From Planctomycetota bacterium (GTDB lineage Bacteria; Planctomycetota; Phycisphaerae; Phycisphaerales; UBA1924), in NCBI GenBank assembly GCA_033763975.1, contig JANRJM010000001.1, positions 62,001 to 126,000 of the forward strand: a DNA stretch of 64,000 nucleotides. The letters are read 5' to 3'. The notes beneath the pieces were generated by a model that was not told the origin of the DNA, did not search any database, and saw only the letters and a list, made by a program, of their open reading frames with translations. Below, piece after piece: positions 17,180-25,162 of the stretch (position 1 is the stretch's first letter; each line of letters starts with the position of its first letter). The translations under genes and the position numbers were made by a program.

Positions 17180-17195
17180 GTGTTTGTGCAAACAC
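17180..17195. promoter_or_regulatory. Inverted repeat, candidate operator
   Basis: GTGTTTG-TG-CAAACAC is a perfect 7-bp inverted repeat with a 2-nt centre, lying 12 nt upstream of the -35 element of the HTH gene promoter. The position suits an activator or autoregulator site. The rest of the 399-nt gap (17119-17517) holds the promoter and one hairpin; no other gene is seen. Confidence 0.5.
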
Positions 17196-17402
17196 GCTGG
17201 ATTTCTGCCTCCGTAGTTGCTACGTTGAAGACCCTACCGCGCGTCTGAGCGCCGGCTTTCACGGCGACGTCACCGGATCAGAGCGGCAGCGCGGCCCTCG
17301 AGCAGCTCGTCGGCGGGTCCCTTCGCCGTCCAGCGATTCCTCCGCTTCGCGCCCGCAAGGACCGGCGCGCAGCAAGCACGGTGTTTTCTTCCCCCATTCT
17401 CA

Positions 17403-17438
17403 GGAAGGGCTGGCTCCCCGGCCGGCTCTTCCTTTTTT
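17403..17438 (+). terminator. Hairpin with T6 tail downstream of pgi
   Basis: A 12-bp stem with two G-T wobbles (17403-17414 with 17421-17432) is followed by six T on the plus strand (17433-17438). Read on the minus strand it lies 80 nt past pgi with the A-tract in front, so it may serve pgi only as a bidirectional hairpin. No plus-strand gene is seen just upstream of it. Confidence 0.45.
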
Positions 17439-17517
17439 GCGGGGCCTTCTGCCCACAGCCGGCGCGCCGGGGGCTGCGCCCGCGCGGCGGGCCGCGGCTT
17501 TCGAGGGACGCCCAGCC

Positions 17518-18960
17518 TCAGACCACCCAGCCGGTGGGCGTGAGCGTGTCGCGGACGCGTGCCTGGTGCTCGGCGTACCCGTCGCGCCCCATGAGCCCGA
17601 ACGTCGCGACCTTGCCGGTCTCGACGGCGGGCTGGTCGTACGCGTCGACGCCCAAGAGCAGCCCGGCGTACGCCGTGGCGATCTGCCAGAGCATGACGAA
17701 CTCGCCGACGTGGTACGCGTCGACCTTTGGCATGCGGATGGTGTAGTTGGGGCGCTGGCTCTCGACGAGCGCGTACTCGGTGGCGCGTTTCTCGGCGTTC
17801 AGGAGGCGTCCGAGCGAGGCGCCCTCCAAGTACCGAAGCGCCTCGACGCCGAGCCCGGCGGGGATGGGCACGTCGCCGTCGCGCGTGACGCCGGACGCGG
17901 GCGGCGTGAAATGCGCGACCTCGACCAGCCCGATGACCTTGTCGTTGGGGCCCTCGCGGTACAACTGAATCTGGCTGTGCTGGTCAGTCGCGCCCAGGGC
18001 CTTGATGGGCGTGAAGCCCGCGTACACCGTCTGCCCGGAGAGGTCCTTCTCTTTGCCGAGGCTCTCGGCCCACAACTGGCGGTACCAGTCGGCGAGCAGG
18101 TAGAGGTTGTTCGCGTAGGGCATCAGGACGTGGTTGGGCTTGCCGAGGGTGGTGCCGAGCTCGACGAGCAGCGACGCGAGCATGGCCGCCGGGTTCTTGG
18201 CGAGCTGCTCGTTCGAGCAGCGCTCGTCCATGGCGTTCGCGCCGTCGAGGAGGGCGTCGATGTCGATGCCGCACATGGCGGCGGAGAAGAGCCCGACGGG
18301 CGAGAGCACGCTGAAGCGCCCGCCGACGCCGTCGGGCACGGGCAGGGTGGTGAAGCCCTCGGCGTCGCAGAGGCGTCGCATGGTGCCCTTGGCCGGGTCG
18401 GTGATGGCGACGATGTTCGACGCGTACCCGGGGCCCAAGGCCTTCTTGAGCGCGTCGCGCACGATCATGAACTGCGCGGCGGTCTCGGCGGTCTCGCCGC
18501 TCTTGGAGATCACGTTGAACAGCGTGCGGGCCAGCCCGCCCGTGCGCTCGCAGTGGGCGAAGACATCGGCGAACGACGCGGGGTCGACGTTGTCGAGCAC
18601 GAAGAGGCGCGGCCCGGGTCGGGCGGCGTCGGGCAGCAGGTTCCAGGTGCTCGGGTTCAGGGCCGCCTGGAGCGCGATGTTGCCCAGGGCCGAGCCCCCG
18701 ATGCCCAGGACCACGAGGTTGTCGAACTTGCCGCGGCATCGCTCGGCGATCGCGCGGACGCCGGCGACGTGCGTCGAACGAGCGGGGTTGCGGGCGAGAT
18801 CGCGCCAGCGCTCCCAGCCCGTGCCGCGACGCGAGGCGAGCGTGCGTGTGTGGGCGGCGACGGCGGCGGCGATGGGCCCGGCGGGGTCGAGGCGGGCCTC
18901 GTCGAGCCCGTGCGAGCCGACGCGGGCGCGCAGGCAGTTCGCGTAGTCGAGGGTGAGCAT
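17518..18960 (-). CDS. pgi: Glucose-6-phosphate isomerase
   Basis: Cytosolic glycolysis/gluconeogenesis enzyme interconverting glucose 6-phosphate and fructose 6-phosphate, 480 residues. Two SIS-type sugar-phosphate domains are visible: NLVVLGIGGSALGNIALQAA near residue 90, VISKSGETAETAAQF near 160, and GVGGRFSVLSPVGL near 230. A C-terminal DQHSQIQLYREGPNDKVIG carries family-typical active-site residues. ATG 18960 is preferred because the residues before it in the longer frame are Pro/Arg-rich and unlike the family. No Shine-Dalgarno is present; a TACCCT hexamer ends 6 nt before the ATG, which suggests a leaderless transcript. Confidence 0.95.
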   Translation of the reverse strand: MLTLDYANCLRARVGSHGLDEARLDPAGPIAAAVAAHTRTLASRRGTGWERWRDLARNPARSTHVAGVRAIAERCRGKFDNLVVLGIGGSALGNIALQAALNPSTWNLLPDAARPGPRLFVLDNVDPASFADVFAHCERTGGLARTLFNVISKSGETAETAAQFMIVRDALKKALGPGYASNIVAITDPAKGTMRRLCDAEGFTTLPVPDGVGGRFSVLSPVGLFSAAMCGIDIDALLDGANAMDERCSNEQLAKNPAAMLASLLVELGTTLGKPNHVLMPYANNLYLLADWYRQLWAESLGKEKDLSGQTVYAGFTPIKALGATDQHSQIQLYREGPNDKVIGLVEVAHFTPPASGVTRDGDVPIPAGLGVEALRYLEGASLGRLLNAEKRATEYALVESQRPNYTIRMPKVDAYHVGEFVMLWQIATAYAGLLLGVDAYDQPAVETGKVATFGLMGRDGYAEHQARVRDTLTPTGWVV

Positions 18961-18995
18961 GGGCGGAGGGTAGGGGTGGGACGGACGGAAACGAA

Positions 18996-19021
18996 CCGAC
19001 CCCGCCTCGGGGCGGGGTCGG
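18996..19021 (-). terminator. Probable terminator of the pseudopilin gene
   Basis: A perfect 11-bp GC-rich stem (18996-19006 with 19011-19021, loop of 4) lies 27 nt past the pseudopilin stop on the minus strand. It is followed by a modest T-rich stretch (TTCGTTT). Confidence 0.65.
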
Positions 19022-19047
19022 GGGAGCAAGGCGCGTGCGGAGCGGGG

Positions 19048-20082
<1,035 letters not shown>

Positions 20083-20104
20083 GGAAACGCTCCTGTCGGG
20101 TCGT

Positions 20105-20482
20105 TCAGAACACCTTCACGCTCTTGGGAGATTCGTTCGCGACCTTCACAGTGCCGGCCTTCGGGTCCGTCAACGCTTCCGGCTTGGGCACAAACTCTTT
20201 CACCATAGAGAGATACCGCGCCTCGACCCGCCACTGCCCGTCGGTCTTCTCGACCGGGAACAGGCTCCTCTTGGATGTCGCAGGGTTGATTGCCGGCAGC
20301 GAAATCGACTTCCCAGACGGGTACGGCGCGTCGATCAGTTCGCCGGTTTCAAGGTCGACGAGCAAGACCGAGTCGGCGAAATCGACGCTGTCGTCGCCGC
20401 TCGCGGTAAACGCGATCGACGCGATCAGCGCAACGACCGCGAGAACGAGGATCACGATCTGCCACGGCCTGATGCCGCTCAT
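20105..20482 (-). CDS. Small N-terminally anchored protein of unknown function
   Basis: A 125-residue protein with one N-terminal hydrophobic helix ([20 protein letters not shown], residues 9-28) and a soluble remainder containing [20 protein letters not shown]. No catalytic motif is recognised. The start at 20482 is set by GGAG 8 nt upstream and by a TTGAGA-17-TATAAA promoter. It is the first gene of a pair with the pseudopilin, so it may be a minor component or accessory of the same secretion/pilus system. This is inference from adjacency and shared orientation. Confidence 0.75.
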   Translation of the reverse strand: MSGIRPWQIVILVLAVVALIASIAFTASGDDSVDFADSVLLVDLETGELIDAPYPSGKSISLPAINPATSKRSLFPVEKTDGQWRVEARYLSMVKEFVPKPEALTDPKAGTVKVANESPKSVKVF

Positions 20483-20545
20483 GTGCGTACTCCGGAGGTC
20501 TGCCCACGAGAAAGGCGATTGGAGAGGCCGAGAAGTGAGGGAGTC

Positions 20546-20574
20546 TTTATACCCGGGGTGAGCGGGGTTCTCAA
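20546..20574 (-). promoter_or_regulatory. Sigma-70-type promoter of the anchored protein-pseudopilin pair
   Basis: On the minus strand TTGAGA (20569-20574), a 17-nt spacer and TATAAA (20546-20551) make a near-consensus promoter about 60 nt upstream of the start codon. The rest of the 333-nt gap to ispH is GC-rich with no gene seen. Confidence 0.75.
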
Positions 20575-20815
20575 GCAGCCGACAGGGTCTTGACCTGTTC
20601 CTAACCATGGAAGCACCGGGTTCTGACGGCGTTTCGCGGGCTTTCCGGGGCGGGCGCGGGGGGCCTGCAAGCCGTCCGCGGGCCGGGGAGCCTTCTGCGG
20701 CGGACGTGCCCGCGAGTGGGCGAGGCGGGCCGCGTGGTCGGCCGCGTCGGCGCGCGGCGTGGTGGGGGGTGGCAGACGTGGGGGGCCTGGCGCCCCGCCG
20801 GCACTACCATCCGGC

Positions 20816-21898
20816 GTGCCGCTGCGCTTGCTGCTCGCCAATCCACGGGGTTTCTGCGCGGGCGTGCGCATGGCGATCGACGTGGTCGACCAGGTGCTGG
20901 ACCTCTTCCCCGGGGAGACGGTGTACGTCTACCACGAGATCGTGCACAACAAGCACGTCGTCGGGCGGTTTCAGGCGCGCGGCGTCGTATTCGTGGACGA
21001 GATCGAGGCGATCCCCGAGGGGGCGATCGTCGTGTTTTCAGCGCACGGGGTGTCGCCGGCGGTGCGGAGCGCGGCCCGGGCGCGGGGGCTGCAGGCCATC
21101 GACGCCACGTGCCCGCTGGTGACGAAGGTGCACGCCGAGGCGATCCGGTACGCGCGTCAGGGGTACCAGATCCTGCTCGTCGGGCACCGCGACCATCAGG
21201 AAGTGGTGGGCACCAGCGGCGAAGCGCCCGACGCGACGCAGGTGGTCGAGAGCCCGGCCGACATTGCGGGGCTGCGCATCCGCGACCCGGGGCGGCTGGT
21301 GTACCTCACGCAGACGACGCTGAGCACCGACGACGCGGGGGTGATCATCGACGCGCTCAAGCGGGCGTTCCCGCTGATCAAGGCCCCGCCGAGCGAGGAC
21401 ATCTGTTATGCGACGACCAATCGGCAGGTGGCCGTGCGGCAGATCGCGCCGGAGTGCGACCTCGTGCTGGTGGTGGGGAGCCGGAACTCGAGCAACTCGG
21501 TGCGGCTGACGGAGATTTCGGCGAACGTCGGGACGCCGGCGCGGCTGCTCGACGACGTCACGGAGATCGATTGGTCGTGGTTCCCGAGCGGGAACGAGAC
21601 GGTGCTGGTGACGGCGGGCGCTTCGGCGCCGGAAGATCTGGTGGCGGACCTGTGCCGCTCGCTGCTGGCGCGGTTCGGCGGGGTGATCGAGCGTCGGGAC
21701 ATCTTCGATGAGAACGTGGAGTTCGCGCAGCCGGGTGCGCTGCGGAAGATCATGATGCAGCGCGGGATCGACCCGGAGAGCCGGCGGATCCGGGTGCAAT
21801 CGCCCGAGATCACGCGGGAGGCGTACGGCGCGGGGGCGGCGGCGGGCGGCGTGGTGGGCGTGACGGTCGGCGGAAAGCCGGCGCGCCCGCGCGGGTGA
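20816..21898 (+). CDS. ispH: 4-Hydroxy-3-methylbut-2-enyl diphosphate reductase
   Basis: Last enzyme of the MEP isoprenoid pathway; it reduces HMBPP to IPP and DMAPP with a [4Fe-4S] cluster. The protein has 360 residues. The three cluster cysteines are visible: Cys14 in ANPRGFCAGVRMA, Cys99 in DATCPLVTK and Cys197 in EDICYATTNRQ. SAHGVSPAVR and SRNSSNSVRL are further family motifs. The GTG at 20816 is chosen because the family begins directly before this motif. There is no Shine-Dalgarno, but TACCAT ends 5 nt upstream, as expected for a leaderless gene. The C-terminal 25 residues are a Gly/Ala-rich extra. rlmN follows after 27 nt. Confidence 0.95.
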   Translation: MPLRLLLANPRGFCAGVRMAIDVVDQVLDLFPGETVYVYHEIVHNKHVVGRFQARGVVFVDEIEAIPEGAIVVFSAHGVSPAVRSAARARGLQAIDATCPLVTKVHAEAIRYARQGYQILLVGHRDHQEVVGTSGEAPDATQVVESPADIAGLRIRDPGRLVYLTQTTLSTDDAGVIIDALKRAFPLIKAPPSEDICYATTNRQVAVRQIAPECDLVLVVGSRNSSNSVRLTEISANVGTPARLLDDVTEIDWSWFPSGNETVLVTAGASAPEDLVADLCRSLLARFGGVIERRDIFDENVEFAQPGALRKIMMQRGIDPESRRIRVQSPEITREAYGAGAAAGGVVGVTVGGKPARPRG

Positions 21899-21925
21899 AC
21901 GGGCGGCGGGCACTACGCTTGCACG

Positions 21926-23170
21926 GTGAAGCACCCAGAAAACCACATCTTCGAGTTCACGCCCGAAACGCTCGGCGCCTGGTGCGAGCAGCGGCGCATG
22001 CCGCGCTTTCGCGGGAAGCAGGTCCTGGAGTGGGTGTACGAGAAGGGCGTGGCCGATCCTGCGGCGATGACGAACCTGTCGAAGCTCGACCGCGAGGTGC
22101 TGGCGCGCGACATGACGTTTCTCTCGGGCGAGGTGCTGCGCCATCTGTCGGCGTCGGACGGCACGCAGAAGCTGCTCGTCGAGTGGGACGACTGCGTTGC
22201 GGGCCGGGCGGGGAGCGCCGACGCGAACGCCCCGCGCACCACGCCCACCACCCCCGCGAACGAGCCCACCGGGGGGCGGCGGACGCTGTCGCTGACGCAG
22301 GCGGCGCAGCCGATCGGTGATCCGTCGCGCCAGACCGAGTGCGTGATGATCCCGTCTGCGGGCGCGCCCAAGCGCGACGATGACGGCGACGCGACGGAGG
22401 ATCTCGACGAAGCGCCGGGCCTGCCTCGGTTCACGGCGTGCATCTCGTCGCAGGTCGGCTGCCCGGTCGGGTGTCGCTTCTGCGCGTCGGGGCTGACGGG
22501 GCTCGATCACAATCTGTCGGCGGGGCGGATCGTGGAGCAGGTGTGGCGGCTGGGGCGGCTGGCGGGCGTGCGTCGGATCACGAACGTGGTGTTCATGGGG
22601 ATGGGCGAGCCCCTGGCGAACCTGGGGGCGGTGGTGCCGGCGGTCAAGACGCTGAACGCGCTGTGGGCGACGGGGATCTCGGCCCGGAAGATCACGATCT
22701 CGACGGTGGGGCTGCCGCAGGCGATCGAGAAGTTGGCGCGGCAGTTGGACCTGCCGGTGACGCTGGCGCTGTCGCTGCACGCGCCCGACGACGAGACGCG
22801 TCGACGGCTGATCCCGTGGGCGGAGTACACGACGATCGCGGACCTGATGGAGGCGTGCCGCGCGTGGTTCGAGAAGACCGGGCGCGAGATCACGCTGGAG
22901 TACACGCTGCTGCGGGGCGTGAACGATTGTGCGGAGCAGGCGGGGGCGCTGGCGGGGATCGCGCGGACGCTGCGGGCGAACGTGAACCTGATCCGGTACA
23001 ACGAGGTGGCGGGGCTGGGGTTCCAGAGGCCGCTGACCGAGGACGTGCACGAGTTTCAGCGGGTGCTGCGGGCGCGCGGGGTGAACGCGCACATCCGCGC
23101 GAGCCGCGGTCGCGACATCGCGGCGGCGTGCGGGCAGCTGCGCCACGAGAACGCGGCGAAGACGGGGTGA
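21926..23170 (+). CDS. rlmN: 23S rRNA (adenine2503-C2)-methyltransferase RlmN, with inserts
   Basis: Radical-SAM methyltransferase that modifies A2503 of 23S rRNA and A37 of some tRNAs. The cluster motif CPVGCRFCASGLTG (CxxxCxxC), the SAM motif VVFMGMGEPLANL, KITISTVG and LALSLHAPDDETRRRLIPW are all present, as is the N-terminal MPRFRGKQVLEWVYEKG. The protein has 414 residues against the usual 350-380 because of hydrophilic, low-complexity inserts at about residues 92-136 and 143-165, either side of ECVMIPS. GTG 21926 has no Shine-Dalgarno; TACGCT ends 6 nt upstream, again a leaderless pattern. Confidence 0.94.
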   Translation: MKHPENHIFEFTPETLGAWCEQRRMPRFRGKQVLEWVYEKGVADPAAMTNLSKLDREVLARDMTFLSGEVLRHLSASDGTQKLLVEWDDCVAGRAGSADANAPRTTPTTPANEPTGGRRTLSLTQAAQPIGDPSRQTECVMIPSAGAPKRDDDGDATEDLDEAPGLPRFTACISSQVGCPVGCRFCASGLTGLDHNLSAGRIVEQVWRLGRLAGVRRITNVVFMGMGEPLANLGAVVPAVKTLNALWATGISARKITISTVGLPQAIEKLARQLDLPVTLALSLHAPDDETRRRLIPWAEYTTIADLMEACRAWFEKTGREITLEYTLLRGVNDCAEQAGALAGIARTLRANVNLIRYNEVAGLGFQRPLTEDVHEFQRVLRARGVNAHIRASRGRDIAAACGQLRHENAAKTG

Positions 23171-23189
23171 GCCCGGTATGCTCCCGTCC

Positions 23190-23969
23190 ATGCAGGATGC
23201 GCCCGGCGCCACGGGCTCGATGCTGACGGAGTTCCATCCCTTCGGGGCGCTGCACGCGCTGGCGGCGGGGGTGGCGGCGGGCGTGATGGTGCTGCTGGTG
23301 GTCGCGGGGCGGTGGGCGCAGCGCCGGGGGCGCGAGGACCGCGTGCGGGCCGGGTGGATCGGCGCGTCGGTGGTGGTGCAGGGCGCGAGCGCCGTGTACT
23401 ACGTGGTGCCGCCGAACCTGGTGCCCGCCGAGAGCCTGCCCCTGCACATCTGCGACCTGGCGGGGTGGATCGCGGTTGCGGCGCTCGCGACGCGCTGGCG
23501 GATCATGCGGACGCTGCTGTACTTCTGGGGCATCGGGCTCTCGACGCAGGCGTTCTTCACGCCCGTGTTGGGCGACGAGTTCGGCGTGGCGTCGCTGCGC
23601 TTCTGGCTGTTCTTCGGCACGCACCTGCAGATCGTCGGGTCGGCGGTGTACGACATCGCGGTGCTGGGGTATCGCCCGCGCATGAAGGACTTCCTCGCGG
23701 GGTCGATGGTGACGATGGGCTACGTCGCGGTGCTGATCCCGCTGAACATGGCGACGGGGTGGAACTACGCGTACGTGGGGCAGAGCAAGCCCGAGAATCC
23801 CACGCCGATCGATCTGCTGGGGCCCTGGCCGTTGCGACTGGTGTGGATGGCGCTGATCGTGCACGGGCTGTTCGGGGTGATGACGCTGGCGTGGCGGGTG
23901 CGTCGACGGCGTCGGGTGATGTCGCCGGCAGCCCCGATGCCGCGCTCTGGCCCCGGGGGGAACGGGTGA
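23190..23969 (+). CDS. YwaF-type (TIGR02206-like) integral membrane protein
   Basis: A 259-residue membrane protein with about seven hydrophobic helices. The pattern ESLPLHICDLAGWIAV, a mid-protein helix with FFGTHLQIVGS, and PLNMATGWNYAYV match the YwaF/TIGR02206 family, whose function is unknown. ATG 23190 is chosen; a TATGCT hexamer (23177-23182) ends 7 nt before it, as in the neighbouring leaderless genes. Its stop overlaps the GTG of the next gene (GTGA), so the two membrane proteins are probably co-translated. Confidence 0.8.
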   Translation: MQDAPGATGSMLTEFHPFGALHALAAGVAAGVMVLLVVAGRWAQRRGREDRVRAGWIGASVVVQGASAVYYVVPPNLVPAESLPLHICDLAGWIAVAALATRWRIMRTLLYFWGIGLSTQAFFTPVLGDEFGVASLRFWLFFGTHLQIVGSAVYDIAVLGYRPRMKDFLAGSMVTMGYVAVLIPLNMATGWNYAYVGQSKPENPTPIDLLGPWPLRLVWMALIVHGLFGVMTLAWRVRRRRRVMSPAAPMPRSGPGGNG

Positions 23970-25162
23970 TCAACCTCTGCCTGGCGCTGGTGCCGCTCGC
24001 GGCGCTCGTCTCGCTCATTGCCACGGCGGCGGTGATCCGCGTGAGCCGCGCCCTGAACGCGTACGACGGCTGGGGTGTGGCGGGGCAGGTGAAGGAAGCG
24101 CCGCGCCGCGTGCCGAACACGGGGGGCGTCGCGATCGTCCTCGGGTTCCTGCTGCCGCTGGTGACGGGGGTTCTGAAACTGCGCGGGATCGATGCCTCGC
24201 CGGACGCGGATTGGCGCAACGACTTCACGCTGCTGCCGGCGGACCTGCACGAGCACCTCGCGGGCATCCAGGCGCGCACGCCCCTGGCGCTGCTGCTGGG
24301 CGCGTGCGTCCTGTGGCTGCACGTGCTGGGGCTGATCGACGACCGGCGCCCGCTGGGCGCGTGGCCAAAGCTGGTGGTGATGGCGGTCCCGGCGATCGCT
24401 CTCCCGCTGCTGACCACGCTCTCGCCGCAACTCGACGACACGCGCCTGCTCACGCTGCTCGACGGGCGCGTGGGCGGGGTGTGGCTGTCGATCGGGCTGA
24501 CGGCGGTGTGGTTCCTGGTCGTGACGAACGCGCTGAACTTCCTGGACAACATGGACGGGCTGGCGGGGGGCGTGGCGGCGGTGGCGGGCTCGCTGCTGCT
24601 CGTCGGCGCGCTGCGGAACGAGCAGTGGTTCGTCGGCGCGTGCCTGGCGCTGCTGGTGGGCGCGTGCCTGGGGTTCCTGGCGTACAACGCACCGCGCCGG
24701 GGCGGGGCGAAGATCTTCATGGGCGACGGTGGGTCGCTGGTGCTCGGGTTCCTGCTCGCGTTCCTCACGGTGCGGGCGACGTACTTTGCGCCGGACGATG
24801 CGGCGGCGAGGGCGTTGCGCGGGTCGGGCGCGTGGTATGCGCTGCTGACGCCGCTGGTCGTGCTCGCCGTCCCGCTGTACGACTTCACCAGCGTCGTGCT
24901 GATCCGCCTGTCGCAGGGGCGCAGCCCGTTCGTGGGCGACCTGCAGCATCTCTCGCACCGCCTTGTGAAGCGCGGGCTCTCCAAGCGCGTCGCCGTGTAC
25001 GTCATCTGGGCGCTGACGGCGGTGTCGGGCGTCTCCGGGCTGCTGCTCGCCCGCGCCGGGGCGTGGGAGGCGGTCCTCATCGGCGTGCAGGTCGTCGTGC
25101 TCGTGGGCGTCATCGCGGCGGTGGAGTACGCGAGCGCGGGCAAAGCGGAGAACGGGCGATGA
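23966..25162 (+). CDS. MraY/WecA-family phosphoglycosyltransferase
   Basis: Polytopic inner-membrane enzyme of the UDP-sugar:polyprenyl-phosphate sugar-1-phosphate transferase family, 398 residues with about ten helices. Family motifs: RVPNTGGVAI (49-58), LGLIDD (121-126), NFLDNMDGLAGG (191-202), FMGDGGS (251-257) and a C-terminal LQHLSHRLVKRG with the His motif of the WecA/TagO branch. It most likely starts assembly of a surface polysaccharide on undecaprenyl phosphate rather than lipid I. The exact sugar is unknown. GTG 23966 overlaps the preceding stop and the gene's own stop overlaps the next start (ATGA), so it forms a tight unit with the Wzy-like protein. Confidence 0.9.
   Translation: MINLCLALVPLAALVSLIATAAVIRVSRALNAYDGWGVAGQVKEAPRRVPNTGGVAIVLGFLLPLVTGVLKLRGIDASPDADWRNDFTLLPADLHEHLAGIQARTPLALLLGACVLWLHVLGLIDDRRPLGAWPKLVVMAVPAIALPLLTTLSPQLDDTRLLTLLDGRVGGVWLSIGLTAVWFLVVTNALNFLDNMDGLAGGVAAVAGSLLLVGALRNEQWFVGACLALLVGACLGFLAYNAPRRGGAKIFMGDGGSLVLGFLLAFLTVRATYFAPDDAAARALRGSGAWYALLTPLVVLAVPLYDFTSVVLIRLSQGRSPFVGDLQHLSHRLVKRGLSKRVAVYVIWALTAVSGVSGLLLARAGAWEAVLIGVQVVVLVGVIAAVEYASAGKAENGR

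Noticed and set aside
20816-20818. Upstream ATG/GTG starts for ispH (from 20759)
   Set aside because: The extra residues are Gly/Pro/Arg-rich and not part of the family, and the TACCAT element would then lie inside the gene.
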